A DNA stretch of 8,705 bases from Erythrobacter sp. GTDB lineage: Bacteria; Pseudomonadota; Alphaproteobacteria; Sphingomonadales; Sphingomonadaceae. The stretch lies in the NCBI GenBank assembly GCA_013214365.1, contig JABSPI010000052.1:1-8705 (forward strand), given 5' to 3'. Below the pieces are notes generated by a model. The model was not told where the DNA came from. It was given only the letters and a program-made list of their open reading frames with translations, and searched no databases. Below are positions 1 to 8,249 of this stretch, one piece after another (the stretch's first letter is position 1; every line of letters begins with the position of its first letter). The position numbers and the translations under genes are program-made.

Positions 1-1
1 G

Positions 2-1578
2 CTTGCGTTTCTTGGCCCCGAATTGGCCGCCAATGCCCCCGCATCGGGCAGCGGTGTAGGCGAGGGTGGGGGCCTTCCGCCGCACACCCATGACCCGGCC
101 GCCAACATTTGGATGAACTATATCGAAACCGGTATCCAGGTCGCGCTGGCAATTTGGACGATCGGCGCTGCAATATTCTTGTATCGCCGCTTTGCCGCCT
201 ATTTTGCATTGCGCGGCGAATTGATGGCGCAGGCCAAATATGTCGGGCAAAAAGGCGGCGTCCGCCTGATCGAGACGCCGGGCACGGCATCGCCGCTGGC
301 CTTTGGGGTCATTGATAAAGTGATCGCCTTGCCGCCGGGTTTTCTTGCGCTGCCCGACCGGCGCGCGCGCGATCTGGCCCTTGCGCATGAAATGGCACAC
401 CACAATGGTCACGATCTGTTGGCCAATGTGTTGGTGCAACCCTTGTTCGCGCTGCACTGGTTTAATCCGCTGGGCCATTATGGCTGGCTGGCGCTGCGCC
501 GCGATCAGGAAGCGGCGTGCGATGCGCGCGTGATGGCGGACAATTGCGGCGATGATCGGGCGCATGTGCGTGCGGCCTATGCCGATTTGATCGTCAGTTA
601 TGCCGCCGGCGCCAAAACCAACTCCACCCATGCTCTGACCGCGCCGATGGCGTGTCCGGTGCTGGGAGAGAAATCTATAATTCACCGTTTGAGGAGCCTG
701 AAAATGACCGACACCCCGAAAAGTCGCCGTCTCGCAGGGCGCGTTATGATCGGTGCAGCATTGGCGGCAATGCCGCTGACTGCCTCGATCAGCTATGCCG
801 CGGCCGAACCCGAAAGTGTTGTGCGCAACCATGCCGGATTGGACAATGCCACGCCGGCCTTTCCCGCTGCGCCCGCAGCCCCCCTCGCACCCTTAGAACC
901 CGCAGTACCTCCAGCGCCCACAGCGCCCACGCGCCTGTGCCTCCCCCCGCGCCCGGTGCTCTTGATATGGCCGGTTTGGCCGCGCCCAATGCGATTTTGG
1001 CTGCATTTCCCGCTCCCATGGCGGCTCCAGCACCGGCGCCGATCCCCGCGCCATTCCCTGTGCCCCAAATGACCGGCGATCCGATCACGTCGGTCGATCC
1101 CGACACCCAAACTGGTGCGGTGGTTTTCGAGGAGGTTGAAGAACGCCAAAAGGGCGAAGAACGCGTATCGGTCTTCCACTCACGAACCGTCCAAACCGAT
1201 GGCGACATGGACGCAGCCGATCTTGAAACCGTCATGATCGCCGTGCGTCAGGGATTGGATGAAGCGCGCCGTTCGCTCGAATTCCTGCCGCAGGAAATCG
1301 AGAAATCGCTCGAAGGCGTAGAAGACGCTGAGGGCCGCGCCGTGATTGTTGAGATGGCCTGTGATGACACTGGCGAGGTCAGCAGCACAAGCGAGAACGC
1401 CGAGGGCGCACAGGTTGTCCGGATCTGCCGCACGCAGATCGTCGCAGAAGCGGTCGAGGGCCTGCGCGAAGCGCGCGAAGATATTGCGAGCGAGACCGAT
1501 CTCGATCCGAAATTGCGTGAAATGTTGCTGCGCGAATTGGATCAGCAGATCAAAGCCTGGGAAGGTTCGCGCGGATAA
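2..1578 (+). CDS. M56 (BlaR1/MecR1-type) membrane metallopeptidase, 5'-partial, frame broken near 912-949
   Basis: The reading frame is already open at base 2, so the start codon and the first membrane segments lie outside the window. Seen: a membrane segment at about 113-190, then the zinc site HEMAH (386-400, an HExxH motif), then a Glu in DQEAACDARV (codon 509-511) that fits the third zinc ligand of M56 peptidases. A second hydrophobic segment (about 743-805) is followed by a Pro/Ala-rich linker. That frame ends at a stop at 1070-1072. The frame -1 to it takes over in the linker and continues the same composition into a charged, helix-rich C-terminal domain ending at TAA 1576-1578. About 525 residues are visible in total. 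Family knowledge: M56 proteins sense an external signal and cleave a partner, often a BlaI/MecI-like repressor encoded just upstream; that position is off the window here. The identity is solid. Whether the gene is intact, mutated, mis-sequenced or recoded is open. Confidence 0.82.
691..706 (+). promoter_or_regulatory. Possible internal ribosome binding site and ATG within the M56 gene
   Basis: GAGGAG at 691-696 lies seven bases before an ATG at 704-706 that is in frame with the M56 protein. Starting there, the product would open with a short polar stretch, two Arg, and a hydrophobic segment ending in Ala-rich residues, which resembles a signal peptide. It could yield a separate exported form of the C-terminal part, still subject to the frame break downstream. 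The same hydrophobic stretch is equally well explained as the last membrane helix of the full M56 protein, so internal initiation is only a possibility. Confidence 0.25.
912..949 (+). other. Frameshift locus inside the M56 gene (tandem repeat plus C-run)
   Basis: The coding frame changes by -1 in this stretch. A 9-base unit CAGCGCCCA is repeated in tandem at 912-920 and 921-929. Just after it, a single missing base around 929-931 would restore one continuous Pro/Ala-rich reading. Further on, a run of six C followed by G (943-949) reads CTC CCC CCG in the upstream frame. This matches the X XXY YYZ pattern of a -1 slippery heptamer. Between 931 and 949 the upstream frame encodes R-L-C-L, which is out of character for the linker, whereas the downstream frame gives A-P-V-P. 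That favours a one-base deletion near 930 (real or a sequencing error) over recoding at the C-run. Confidence 0.7.
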
Positions 1579-1626
1579 TCCATCCGTTGCTATTTGGGGC
1601 CGGATGAAAATGGCCCCTGAAAATTT

Positions 1627-1664
1627 GGCCGGGATGCACAATCACTCCTGCATCCCGGCCTTTT
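1627..1664. terminator. Strong intrinsic terminator, probably bidirectional
   Basis: A perfect 12-base-pair stem is formed by GGCCGGGATGCA (1627-1638) and TGCATCCCGGCC (1649-1660), with a 10-base loop. It is followed by TTTT at 1661-1664. On the opposite strand the stem is followed by AAATTTT, so it can also stop transcription from the right. It lies between the M56 gene stop (1578) and the end of the converging minus-strand gene (1673), where a shared terminator is expected. Confidence 0.9.
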
Positions 1665-1672
1665 GATGTGGT

Positions 1673-2290
1673 TTATTGCGCTGCCTCGCGCACTTTGGGG
1701 CGCGCGGGATAATCGCAGCCTCGCGCCATTCCCAAACCTTTGAGGAAACCGCGCCGCGCCATTCCGGCAGTGATCGCTAAAGCCACTTCGGCCCGGCGTT
1801 TGTTCGCGCCCGACACTTCCTGCACGATGCTGCGGAAGGGGATGAAAGATCCGACGATCTTTTGCGCAATCTTGCCCTCGTTGATCCAATCGCCCTCTTC
1901 ATCCAGAGCAATGTCGTAATCCGCGCCCAGCACATCATCGATCCGCGCCACTTGCGCAACGATATCGTTGCAGGTGTTGAGCCCGTCGGTGCTGTATGGG
2001 CTGCGCACCGCATCGAACAGGGCCGGCGGGATGGTGTCGCCGTCCAAATTCAACACTTCGAGCGGGGTGCGCACAATATCTTCCAGATCGGGTTCATCCC
2101 CGCTCATCGTCACTTGCGCCATTGCAGGTGCGGGCAACGCGATCGAGGAACCCGCAATCAATCCCGCGGCCACACAGGCAGCCAGACATTTGGCCACCTG
2201 ATAACGGCGCGGCGCAGAACCCGCCGCACCCGCACCCGATTTGCGCCCGACATCAGCGGAAATCGAAATAGGCATCGCAGGCAGTATCAT
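1673..2290 (-). CDS. Uncharacterised exported protein, coupled to the upstream zinc metallopeptidase gene
   Basis: About 205 residues if translated from ATG 2290-2288, chosen because GGAG lies seven bases before it on the minus strand. The gene then overlaps the end of the zinc metallopeptidase gene by 38 bases, which suggests translational coupling. After a polar N-terminus with an Arg pair at residues 28-29 comes a hydrophobic stretch (about 32-54) ending in Ala-Met-Ala before Gln59, a plausible signal peptidase site. A GTG at 2197-2195 would give a more compact 27-residue signal peptide but has no visible ribosome binding site. ATG 2275-2273 is a further choice. The Arg pair only loosely resembles a Tat motif. 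The mature part (about 147 residues) has an acidic first half, a Cys in N-T-C-N, a basic C-terminal half and a Cys near the end (G-C-D-Y). I recognise no domain. The likely location is the periplasm; the function is unknown. Confidence 0.75.
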   Translation of the reverse strand: MILPAMPISISADVGRKSGAGAAGSAPRRYQVAKCLAACVAAGLIAGSSIALPAPAMAQVTMSGDEPDLEDIVRTPLEVLNLDGDTIPPALFDAVRSPYSTDGLNTCNDIVAQVARIDDVLGADYDIALDEEGDWINEGKIAQKIVGSFIPFRSIVQEVSGANKRRAEVALAITAGMARRGFLKGLGMARGCDYPARPKVREAAQ

Positions 2291-3128
2291 CAGCACTCTC
2301 CAATCCCAGCCGCAACGCTTCCATACGCTGCGCACTGGTTCCGTGGGTAAAATTGTCAGGATTGATCCGGCGCCCGGCATTGCGCATGATCGTGTCATCG
2401 CCCACCGCGCTGGCCGCGCGCAGGCCTTCTTCCAGATCGCCGCGCTCGATCAGATTGCGGTTCTTGCCCGCCCATACCCCGGCATAGCAATCGGCTTGCA
2501 ATTCCATCCTGACGGTCAATTGATTGGCGGCTTGGGGATTGCGTTGTTGCAGGCTGCGGACTTGGTTCGATAGCCCGGTCAGGTTCTGGATGTGGTGGCC
2601 ATATTCATGCGCAATCACATAGAGCCGGGCGAAATCGCCGCCGGTCCCGCTCATCCGGGCAAGCTCGTCGAAAAAGCTGGTCTCGATGTAAATGCCGTAA
2701 TCGGCGGGGCAATAAAACGGACCGGCGGCCGAGCTGGTATTGCCACATCCATTGGTGCGGATCGGCCCAGGGGGATAGATCACCAATTCGGGCTGTTCGA
2801 AGGGGATGCCGGCGCGGCGGAATTCGGGCTCCCATGTTTCATTGAGGCTTTGCAGGGCATTGCATGATTCGCGTGCATAGGGGCCGCTCATGCACAATTG
2901 CTGCTCGCTCAGATCATTTTGCGGGCTTTGCGATGCGGTGCTTTGCCCGTTGTCCATGCCATCGATCAGCGCAACGGTTTGCGATGGGTCGATATCGAAC
3001 ATAAAGGCCGCGATCAACGCGATCACCAAGGTCCCGCACCCGATCCCGCCTGCGCGGCGCGCACCGCGACCACGCCCGCCGCCACCGCGCACCTTGATTT
3101 TGGAGGTGTCGAATTGTTTGAGACGCAA
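2253..3128 (-). CDS. Neutral zinc metallopeptidase, YpfJ/KPN_02809 family
   Basis: A protein of 291 residues, matching the family's usual size of roughly 280-300. Seen: a Gly/Arg-rich N-terminus (about 15-28), one membrane segment (about 29-44), then a soluble domain with four Cys (79, 89, 128, 140) that could form disulfides. The zinc site HEYGHH is at 174-179, and ELQAD (209-213) with its Glu fits the third ligand. The start is a TTG at 3128-3126, because it gives the family-like opening M-R-L-K and has AGAAGGGA a little upstream (spacing about 9-10 bases). No in-frame ATG is available before the membrane segment. Family knowledge: predicted membrane-anchored zinc peptidases whose substrate is generally unknown. 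The catalytic domain is probably periplasmic, as the Cys pairs suggest. It is the first gene of a two-gene unit with the overlapping exported-protein gene and is divergent from bdhA. Family confidence is high; biological role unknown. Confidence 0.93.
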   Translation of the reverse strand: MRLKQFDTSKIKVRGGGGRGRGARRAGGIGCGTLVIALIAAFMFDIDPSQTVALIDGMDNGQSTASQSPQNDLSEQQLCMSGPYARESCNALQSLNETWEPEFRRAGIPFEQPELVIYPPGPIRTNGCGNTSSAAGPFYCPADYGIYIETSFFDELARMSGTGGDFARLYVIAHEYGHHIQNLTGLSNQVRSLQQRNPQAANQLTVRMELQADCYAGVWAGKNRNLIERGDLEEGLRAASAVGDDTIMRNAGRRINPDNFTHGTSAQRMEALRLGLESADDTACDAYFDFR

Positions 3129-3238
3129 TGTTGCATTTCCCTTCTGGCGATAGACCGGCAATTGGCGCGGCGCTGGACAAGTTTGCCTCGCCCAGCGAAA
3201 GCGAACCGGTTGACCACATATTTGCAGGAGTAAGAGCA
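3129..3238. promoter_or_regulatory. Divergent intergenic region between the zinc peptidase gene and bdhA
   Basis: These 110 bases must carry the start signals for both divergent genes unless promoters lie inside the coding regions. Seen: AGGAG at 3226-3230, eight bases before the bdhA ATG; AGAAGGGA on the minus strand at 3145-3138 for the zinc peptidase; and an eight-base perfect palindrome AACCGGTT at 3204-3211 that could be an operator half or chance. I could not find a -35/-10 pair good enough to call on either strand. Confidence 0.4.
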
Positions 3239-4021
3239 ATGCTCAAGGGCGAAACCCCCAAAGGCAAACCCCTTAATGGCAAGACCGCTTTGGTCACCGG
3301 TTCGACATCGGGTATCGGGCTCGCAATTGCCCGCGCTCTGGCGAATGAAGGGGCGCAGATTGTGCTCAACGGGCTGGGCGATGAGGCGCAGATTGCCGCG
3401 CTGTGCGATGAATTGGGGGCGCGCTATCATGGAGCCAATCTGCTCGATCCGGCTGCGATTGAGGAGATGATGCGCGCGATCGGACCGGTGGATATTCTGG
3501 TCAACAATGCCGGGATGCAACATGTCAGCCCGGTGGAGGATTTTGCCCCGGAAAAATGGGACGCGGTCCTCGCGCTCAACCTGTCGGCGGTGTTCCACAC
3601 CACACGGCTCGCCGTGCCGCATATGAAAGCCAATGGATGGGGCCGGATCATCAACACCGCATCGGCCCATTCGAAAGTCGCCTCGCCCTATAAATGCGCT
3701 TATGTCGCAACCAAGCACGGCCTGGCCGGTTTCACCAAGACCGTTGCGCTTGAACTGGCGCAAAGCGGGGTGACCGCCAATTGCATTAGCCCGGGCTATG
3801 TCTGGACCGAATTGGTCGAAGGGCAAATCCCCGACACGATGGCCGCACGCGGGCTCAGCCGTGAGCAGGTGATCGATGATATCCTGCTTGCCAAACAACC
3901 GACCAAATCCTTCGTTCAGGTCGAACAGGTTGCGGCCATGGCGGTGTTTTTATGCGGCGATCAAGCCGCCAATATCACCGGCGCCAATTGGAGCATTGAT
4001 GGCGGCTGGACCGCCGAATAG
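3239..4021 (+). CDS. bdhA: D-3-hydroxybutyrate dehydrogenase (short-chain dehydrogenase family)
   Basis: A cytoplasmic NAD-dependent enzyme interconverting D-3-hydroxybutyrate and acetoacetate, used when polyhydroxybutyrate or ketone bodies are metabolised. It has 260 residues, typical for the family. Seen: the nucleotide-binding motif TGSTSGIG (20-27), NNAG (89-92), and the catalytic set Asn114, Ser142, Tyr155 and Lys159 in YVATK. It also ends in the WSIDGGWTAE-type tail usual for this enzyme. The residues that hold the substrate carboxylate in the Pseudomonas fragi enzyme are present: Gln94, His144, Lys152 and Gln196. This makes the specific assignment much stronger than a generic SDR call. 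The ATG at 3239 is chosen because AGGAG precedes it by eight bases; the frame is open further upstream but without a comparable site. A Lys/Pro-containing stretch of about ten residues before the first strand is slightly longer than in the P. fragi enzyme. No PHB synthase or phasin gene lies in the window. Confidence 0.94.
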   Translation: MLKGETPKGKPLNGKTALVTGSTSGIGLAIARALANEGAQIVLNGLGDEAQIAALCDELGARYHGANLLDPAAIEEMMRAIGPVDILVNNAGMQHVSPVEDFAPEKWDAVLALNLSAVFHTTRLAVPHMKANGWGRIINTASAHSKVASPYKCAYVATKHGLAGFTKTVALELAQSGVTANCISPGYVWTELVEGQIPDTMAARGLSREQVIDDILLAKQPTKSFVQVEQVAAMAVFLCGDQAANITGANWSIDGGWTAE

Positions 4022-4096
4022 GGGGTGTGAGCGGGCCTGATCGATGGCCTGCGCCCTGCGTGAAATGTGAAAAACGCTCAAATACCCCCTGAAACC

Positions 4097-5670
<1,574 letters not shown>

Positions 5671-5748
5671 GACGCGCGCGGGGCGGATATGATCGGCCGG
5701 GCCAAGCTGCGGTTTGAGTGGCAAGCCGGCATATAAGGAAATCTGTCA

Positions 5749-6930
5749 ATGACCCCAGCGGCGCGAATTCAGGCGGCGATTGAACTGCTCGATGAAATTG
5801 TCGAGGCGGCCAAGACGAAAGGGGCGCCCGCAGACCGTTTGATCTCGGCCTATTTCAAACAGCGCCGTTATGCTGGATCCAAGGACCGGCGCGCAGTGCG
5901 CGATCTGGTCTATCGCGCGGTGCGATTGTGCGGGCCGGTGCCCGAAAATGGCCGCGCGGCTATGCTGGCCGTGGCGAGCCTTGATGATGCTTTGGTGCCG
6001 TTATTTGATGGCTCGGCGCATGGCCCGGCGCGCATTGAAGCGGGCGAATTTGCCGCCTTTACCGGGATTGCGCCCGATTGGCTGGTCGAACGGCTTGGCG
6101 CATCGCAGATCACTGGCAAAGAGGCAGAGGCCCTGTTGGAGCGCGCGCCGCTCGACATTCGCGTCAACGCGCTCAAGTCCGACCGCGACGCAATTGACCT
6201 GCCCCAAGCGGGCGAGGCGCTCGAGACGCCGCAAGGTCTGCGTTTGCCAACCGGAACCGCGATCGAGCAATGGCCCGCCCACCGCGATGGTTTGATCGAG
6301 GTGCAGGACCTGGGCAGCCAATGGGTGTGTGAGGCGATCCCTGCACAGCCGGGTGAGACGATTGTTGATCTGTGCGCGGGAGCGGGGGGCAAAACGCTCG
6401 CTTTGGCGGCGCGGTTTTGCAATGGGATCAGCCTCCTCGCGGCCGATACCGACAAACGCCGGCTTGGCAATCTGGCCCCGCGCGCCCGGCGTGCAGGGGC
6501 GCAGGTCGATCACACAGTGGTCCTCGACCCCAAGCGCGAAATGGAGGCTTTGGCCCCGTGGCGCGGCAAAGCGGACCGGGTGTTGGTCGATGCGCCGTGT
6601 TCAGGCAGCGGGACATGGCGGCGCAATCCCGAAGGGCGCTGGCGGCTTGACCGGCGCGAATTGACCCGCCTGACCCAGCTTCAAGCCCATGTTCTGGCGA
6701 TTGCGGCGCAATTGGTGCGGCCCGGCGGCACGATAACCTTTGTCACCTGTTCGCTGCTCGACGAGGAGGGCAGCGATCAGATCGATGCTTTCTTGCGCGA
6801 AAATCCCGGATTTGAGCCGATCGCCTGCACCATTCCCGCCGGTCGCCCGCGCGGCCACGGCACAAGGTTGACCCCGCATCACGATGCGAGCGACGGGTTT
6901 TTTGTCGCAAATCTAAAGGCGCCGTGTTAG
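5749..6930 (+). CDS. RsmB/NOP-family SAM-dependent RNA (cytosine-C5) methyltransferase
   Basis: It transfers a methyl group from S-adenosylmethionine to C5 of a cytosine in RNA. The E. coli RsmB relative acts on position 967 of 16S rRNA. It has 393 residues against about 430 in E. coli. Seen: an N-terminal helical part (about 1-75) resembling the NusB-like RNA-binding domain, with S-K-D-R-R-A-V-R-D-L typical of it; a linking region; the SAM-binding motif DLCAGAGGKT (207-216); and DAPCSGSGTWRRNP with Cys284. TCS with Cys334, the covalent nucleophile in this family, and a closing G-F-F-V-A-N-L strand complete the fold. The ATG at 5749 has AAGGAA eight bases before it. Alphaproteobacteria often carry more than one RsmB-like gene, so the exact target cannot be read from sequence and I withhold the symbol. 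The 78 bases after guaB hold an imperfect GC-rich hairpin (5696-5730) without a T-run, so read-through from guaB is plausible. Confidence 0.92.
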   Translation: MTPAARIQAAIELLDEIVEAAKTKGAPADRLISAYFKQRRYAGSKDRRAVRDLVYRAVRLCGPVPENGRAAMLAVASLDDALVPLFDGSAHGPARIEAGEFAAFTGIAPDWLVERLGASQITGKEAEALLERAPLDIRVNALKSDRDAIDLPQAGEALETPQGLRLPTGTAIEQWPAHRDGLIEVQDLGSQWVCEAIPAQPGETIVDLCAGAGGKTLALAARFCNGISLLAADTDKRRLGNLAPRARRAGAQVDHTVVLDPKREMEALAPWRGKADRVLVDAPCSGSGTWRRNPEGRWRLDRRELTRLTQLQAHVLAIAAQLVRPGGTITFVTCSLLDEEGSDQIDAFLRENPGFEPIACTIPAGRPRGHGTRLTPHHDASDGFFVANLKAPC

Positions 6931-6990
6931 CCATTGGCCATTATGGCTGAGCCTGCACCTCTCCGGGCTTCCACTTTGAAGGAGCTGTTT

Positions 6991-7485
6991 ATGCGTTTCG
7001 CGCCCGCCGCCGCTGCATTGGCGGTGCTGTTTGCTATCACTTCCAGCGTCAGCAACGCCGACCCGCGCGAGATCGATCCGCGTGCACAAGTGCTCGTGCT
7101 CGAAGGGCGCGCCTTGCTTTCAGCCGGCGAAACGCAGGCCGCGATTGACGCGTTTGAAGCCGCTTTTGCGATTGACCCCGCCTACACGCCGATTTTTGTC
7201 GATCTGGCCGAAGCGGCGCGGGCCGAAGGACTGCAAGGCAAGGCGATCACCTATTACCGCGAGGCGCTCGACCGCGATCCCGACAATTTTGCAGCCATGT
7301 CGGGCGAGGGTCAGGCGCTGGTTGAACGCGGCGCGGTTGAGCAGGCGCAGCGCAATCTGGCGCGTCTTGAAAGCCTGTGCGGGGTAAATTGTCCTGAAAC
7401 CGTTGCGCTCAAGGCGCGGATTGATGCCGGACCGCCCGCACGCCTCGCCGCCGAGACCGAAGAGGATGCCCCGGCGGCTAATTGA
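6991..7485 (+). CDS. Exported tetratricopeptide-repeat protein
   Basis: It has 164 residues from ATG 6991, chosen because AAGGAG (6979-6984) lies six bases before it and because it gives a clean signal peptide: M-R, a hydrophobic core, and Ser-Asn-Ala before Asp24. An in-frame ATG at 6934 lacks such a site. Seen: three TPR-like helix pairs at about 32-64, 66-98 and 100-130, with the usual small residues and D-P turn (A-I-D-P, D-R-D-P). Two Cys in C-G-V-N-C (130-134) follow, and then a Pro/Ala/Glu-rich tail. Family knowledge: TPRs bind other proteins. With a signal peptide this one likely acts as a periplasmic adaptor, but the partner cannot be read from the sequence. It lies 60 bases after the methyltransferase gene and 60 before the glutathione transferase gene on the same strand, and may be co-transcribed with either. 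No catalytic motif is present. Confidence 0.88.
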   Translation: MRFAPAAAALAVLFAITSSVSNADPREIDPRAQVLVLEGRALLSAGETQAAIDAFEAAFAIDPAYTPIFVDLAEAARAEGLQGKAITYYREALDRDPDNFAAMSGEGQALVERGAVEQAQRNLARLESLCGVNCPETVALKARIDAGPPARLAAETEEDAPAAN

Positions 7486-7545
7486 GCTGGCAATTGGGCG
7501 GGATATTGCCGCCACTCCCCCATTTTTGAACCAAGGATCGCGCTG

Positions 7546-8217
7546 ATGCTGACGTTGCACCATCTTGAATATTCGCAAAGCTTCCGGATTTTGTGGCTGC
7601 TGGAGGAATTGGGCGCCGATTACGAGCTCAAAAGCTACAATCGCGATCCCGAAACCAATCTGGCGCCCGATGAATACAAGGCCTTGTCGCCTTTGGGCAC
7701 CGCGCCGGTGATCACCGATGGCGATCTGGTTCTGGCGGAAAGCAATGCGATCATCGATTACATCATGGACAGCCATCCCGACAGCGCGCTCGAACCCAAA
7801 GCGGGCAGCGCCGACCGCGCGCGCCACCTGTTCTGGTATCATGCCAGCCCGGGTTCGATGATGTCGATCCAGTCCGTGGCGATGGTGCTCGGCCTGTTGG
7901 AGACGCGTTCGCCATGGCCGATCAGCTCGCTGCTCAAAGCGGTGTTTGGTCAGGTGCGCAAATTGTTCATCGATCCGCGCACAAAGGCGCTCTATGATCT
8001 GATGGAGGCCGATCTGGCGAAAAAGCCGTTTTTTGGCGGCGACACATTCACCACCGCCGATATCACCTTGATCTATTCGATGGTGGCCGCGCGCACCAAA
8101 GGGGCGTTTGACGCCTATCCCAACATTCTGGGCTGGTTTGACCGGGTCGAGGCGATCCCCTCGTTCAAAGCGGCACAGGTCAAGGATGACCGCCCGCATA
8201 TCGATTTCCGCTTCTAG
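7546..8217 (+). CDS. Glutathione S-transferase family protein
   Basis: It has 223 residues, standard for a two-domain cytosolic GST. Seen: a thioredoxin-like N-terminal domain starting L-H-H-L with Tyr9/Ser10/Ser12 near the position of the catalytic residue, followed by R-I-L-W-L-L-E-E-L. The cis-Pro site is S-P-L-G-T-A-P-V (Pro54), and L-A-E-S-N-A-I (63-69) has the Glu-Ser pair that holds the glutathione gamma-glutamyl group. The all-helical C-terminal domain has the N-capping motif T-T-A-D-I (169-173). Family knowledge: such proteins conjugate glutathione to electrophiles or reduce peroxides; the substrate here is unknown and the subclass uncertain. The ATG at 7546 has AAGGA eight bases before it. 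The gene converges with the Nudix gene, with 32 bases between the stops and no clear hairpin terminator there. Confidence 0.93.
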   Translation: MLTLHHLEYSQSFRILWLLEELGADYELKSYNRDPETNLAPDEYKALSPLGTAPVITDGDLVLAESNAIIDYIMDSHPDSALEPKAGSADRARHLFWYHASPGSMMSIQSVAMVLGLLETRSPWPISSLLKAVFGQVRKLFIDPRTKALYDLMEADLAKKPFFGGDTFTTADITLIYSMVAARTKGAFDAYPNILGWFDRVEAIPSFKAAQVKDDRPHIDFRF

Positions 8218-8249
8218 GCGGCGCGGTTACGCCCGCGTCTCACCAAGCT

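Noticed and set aside
967..1578. The C-terminal M56 frame as an independent gene starting at ATG 967.
   Set aside because: There is no ribosome binding site before that ATG, and the sequence continues the Pro/Ala linker of the upstream frame, so it is better read as the rest of the M56 protein.
1180..1641. A minus-strand frame across the 3' end of the M56 gene and its terminator.
   Set aside because: It runs into the terminator region, has no ribosome binding site, and mirrors the coding strand.
3150..3225. Promoter elements in the bdhA/zinc peptidase divergent region, such as TTGACC at 3210-3215.
   Set aside because: TTGACC lies too close to the bdhA start to leave room for a -10 and leader. 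Other -35-like words have no matching -10 at acceptable spacing.
3023..3898. A minus-strand frame of about 291 codons antisense to bdhA.
   Set aside because: Low-complexity, Arg/His-rich translation with no motif, overlapping two well-supported genes. A compositional shadow.
5696..5730. Hairpin GCCGG-GCCA with TGGC-CCGGC upstream of the methyltransferase gene, considered as a guaB terminator.
   Set aside because: It has a three-base bulge, a fourteen-base loop and no T-run. It may be chance in GC-rich DNA.
7489..7527. GGCAAT/ATTGCC hairpin followed by TTTTT after the TPR gene, considered as a terminator.
   Set aside because: The stem has only six pairs with a ten-base loop, and the T-run begins twelve bases after the stem, too far for an intrinsic terminator.
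7120..8199. A minus-strand frame of about 359 codons antisense to the TPR and glutathione transferase genes.
   Set aside because: Same shadow pattern. It spans two real genes and the gap between them and has no recognisable domain.
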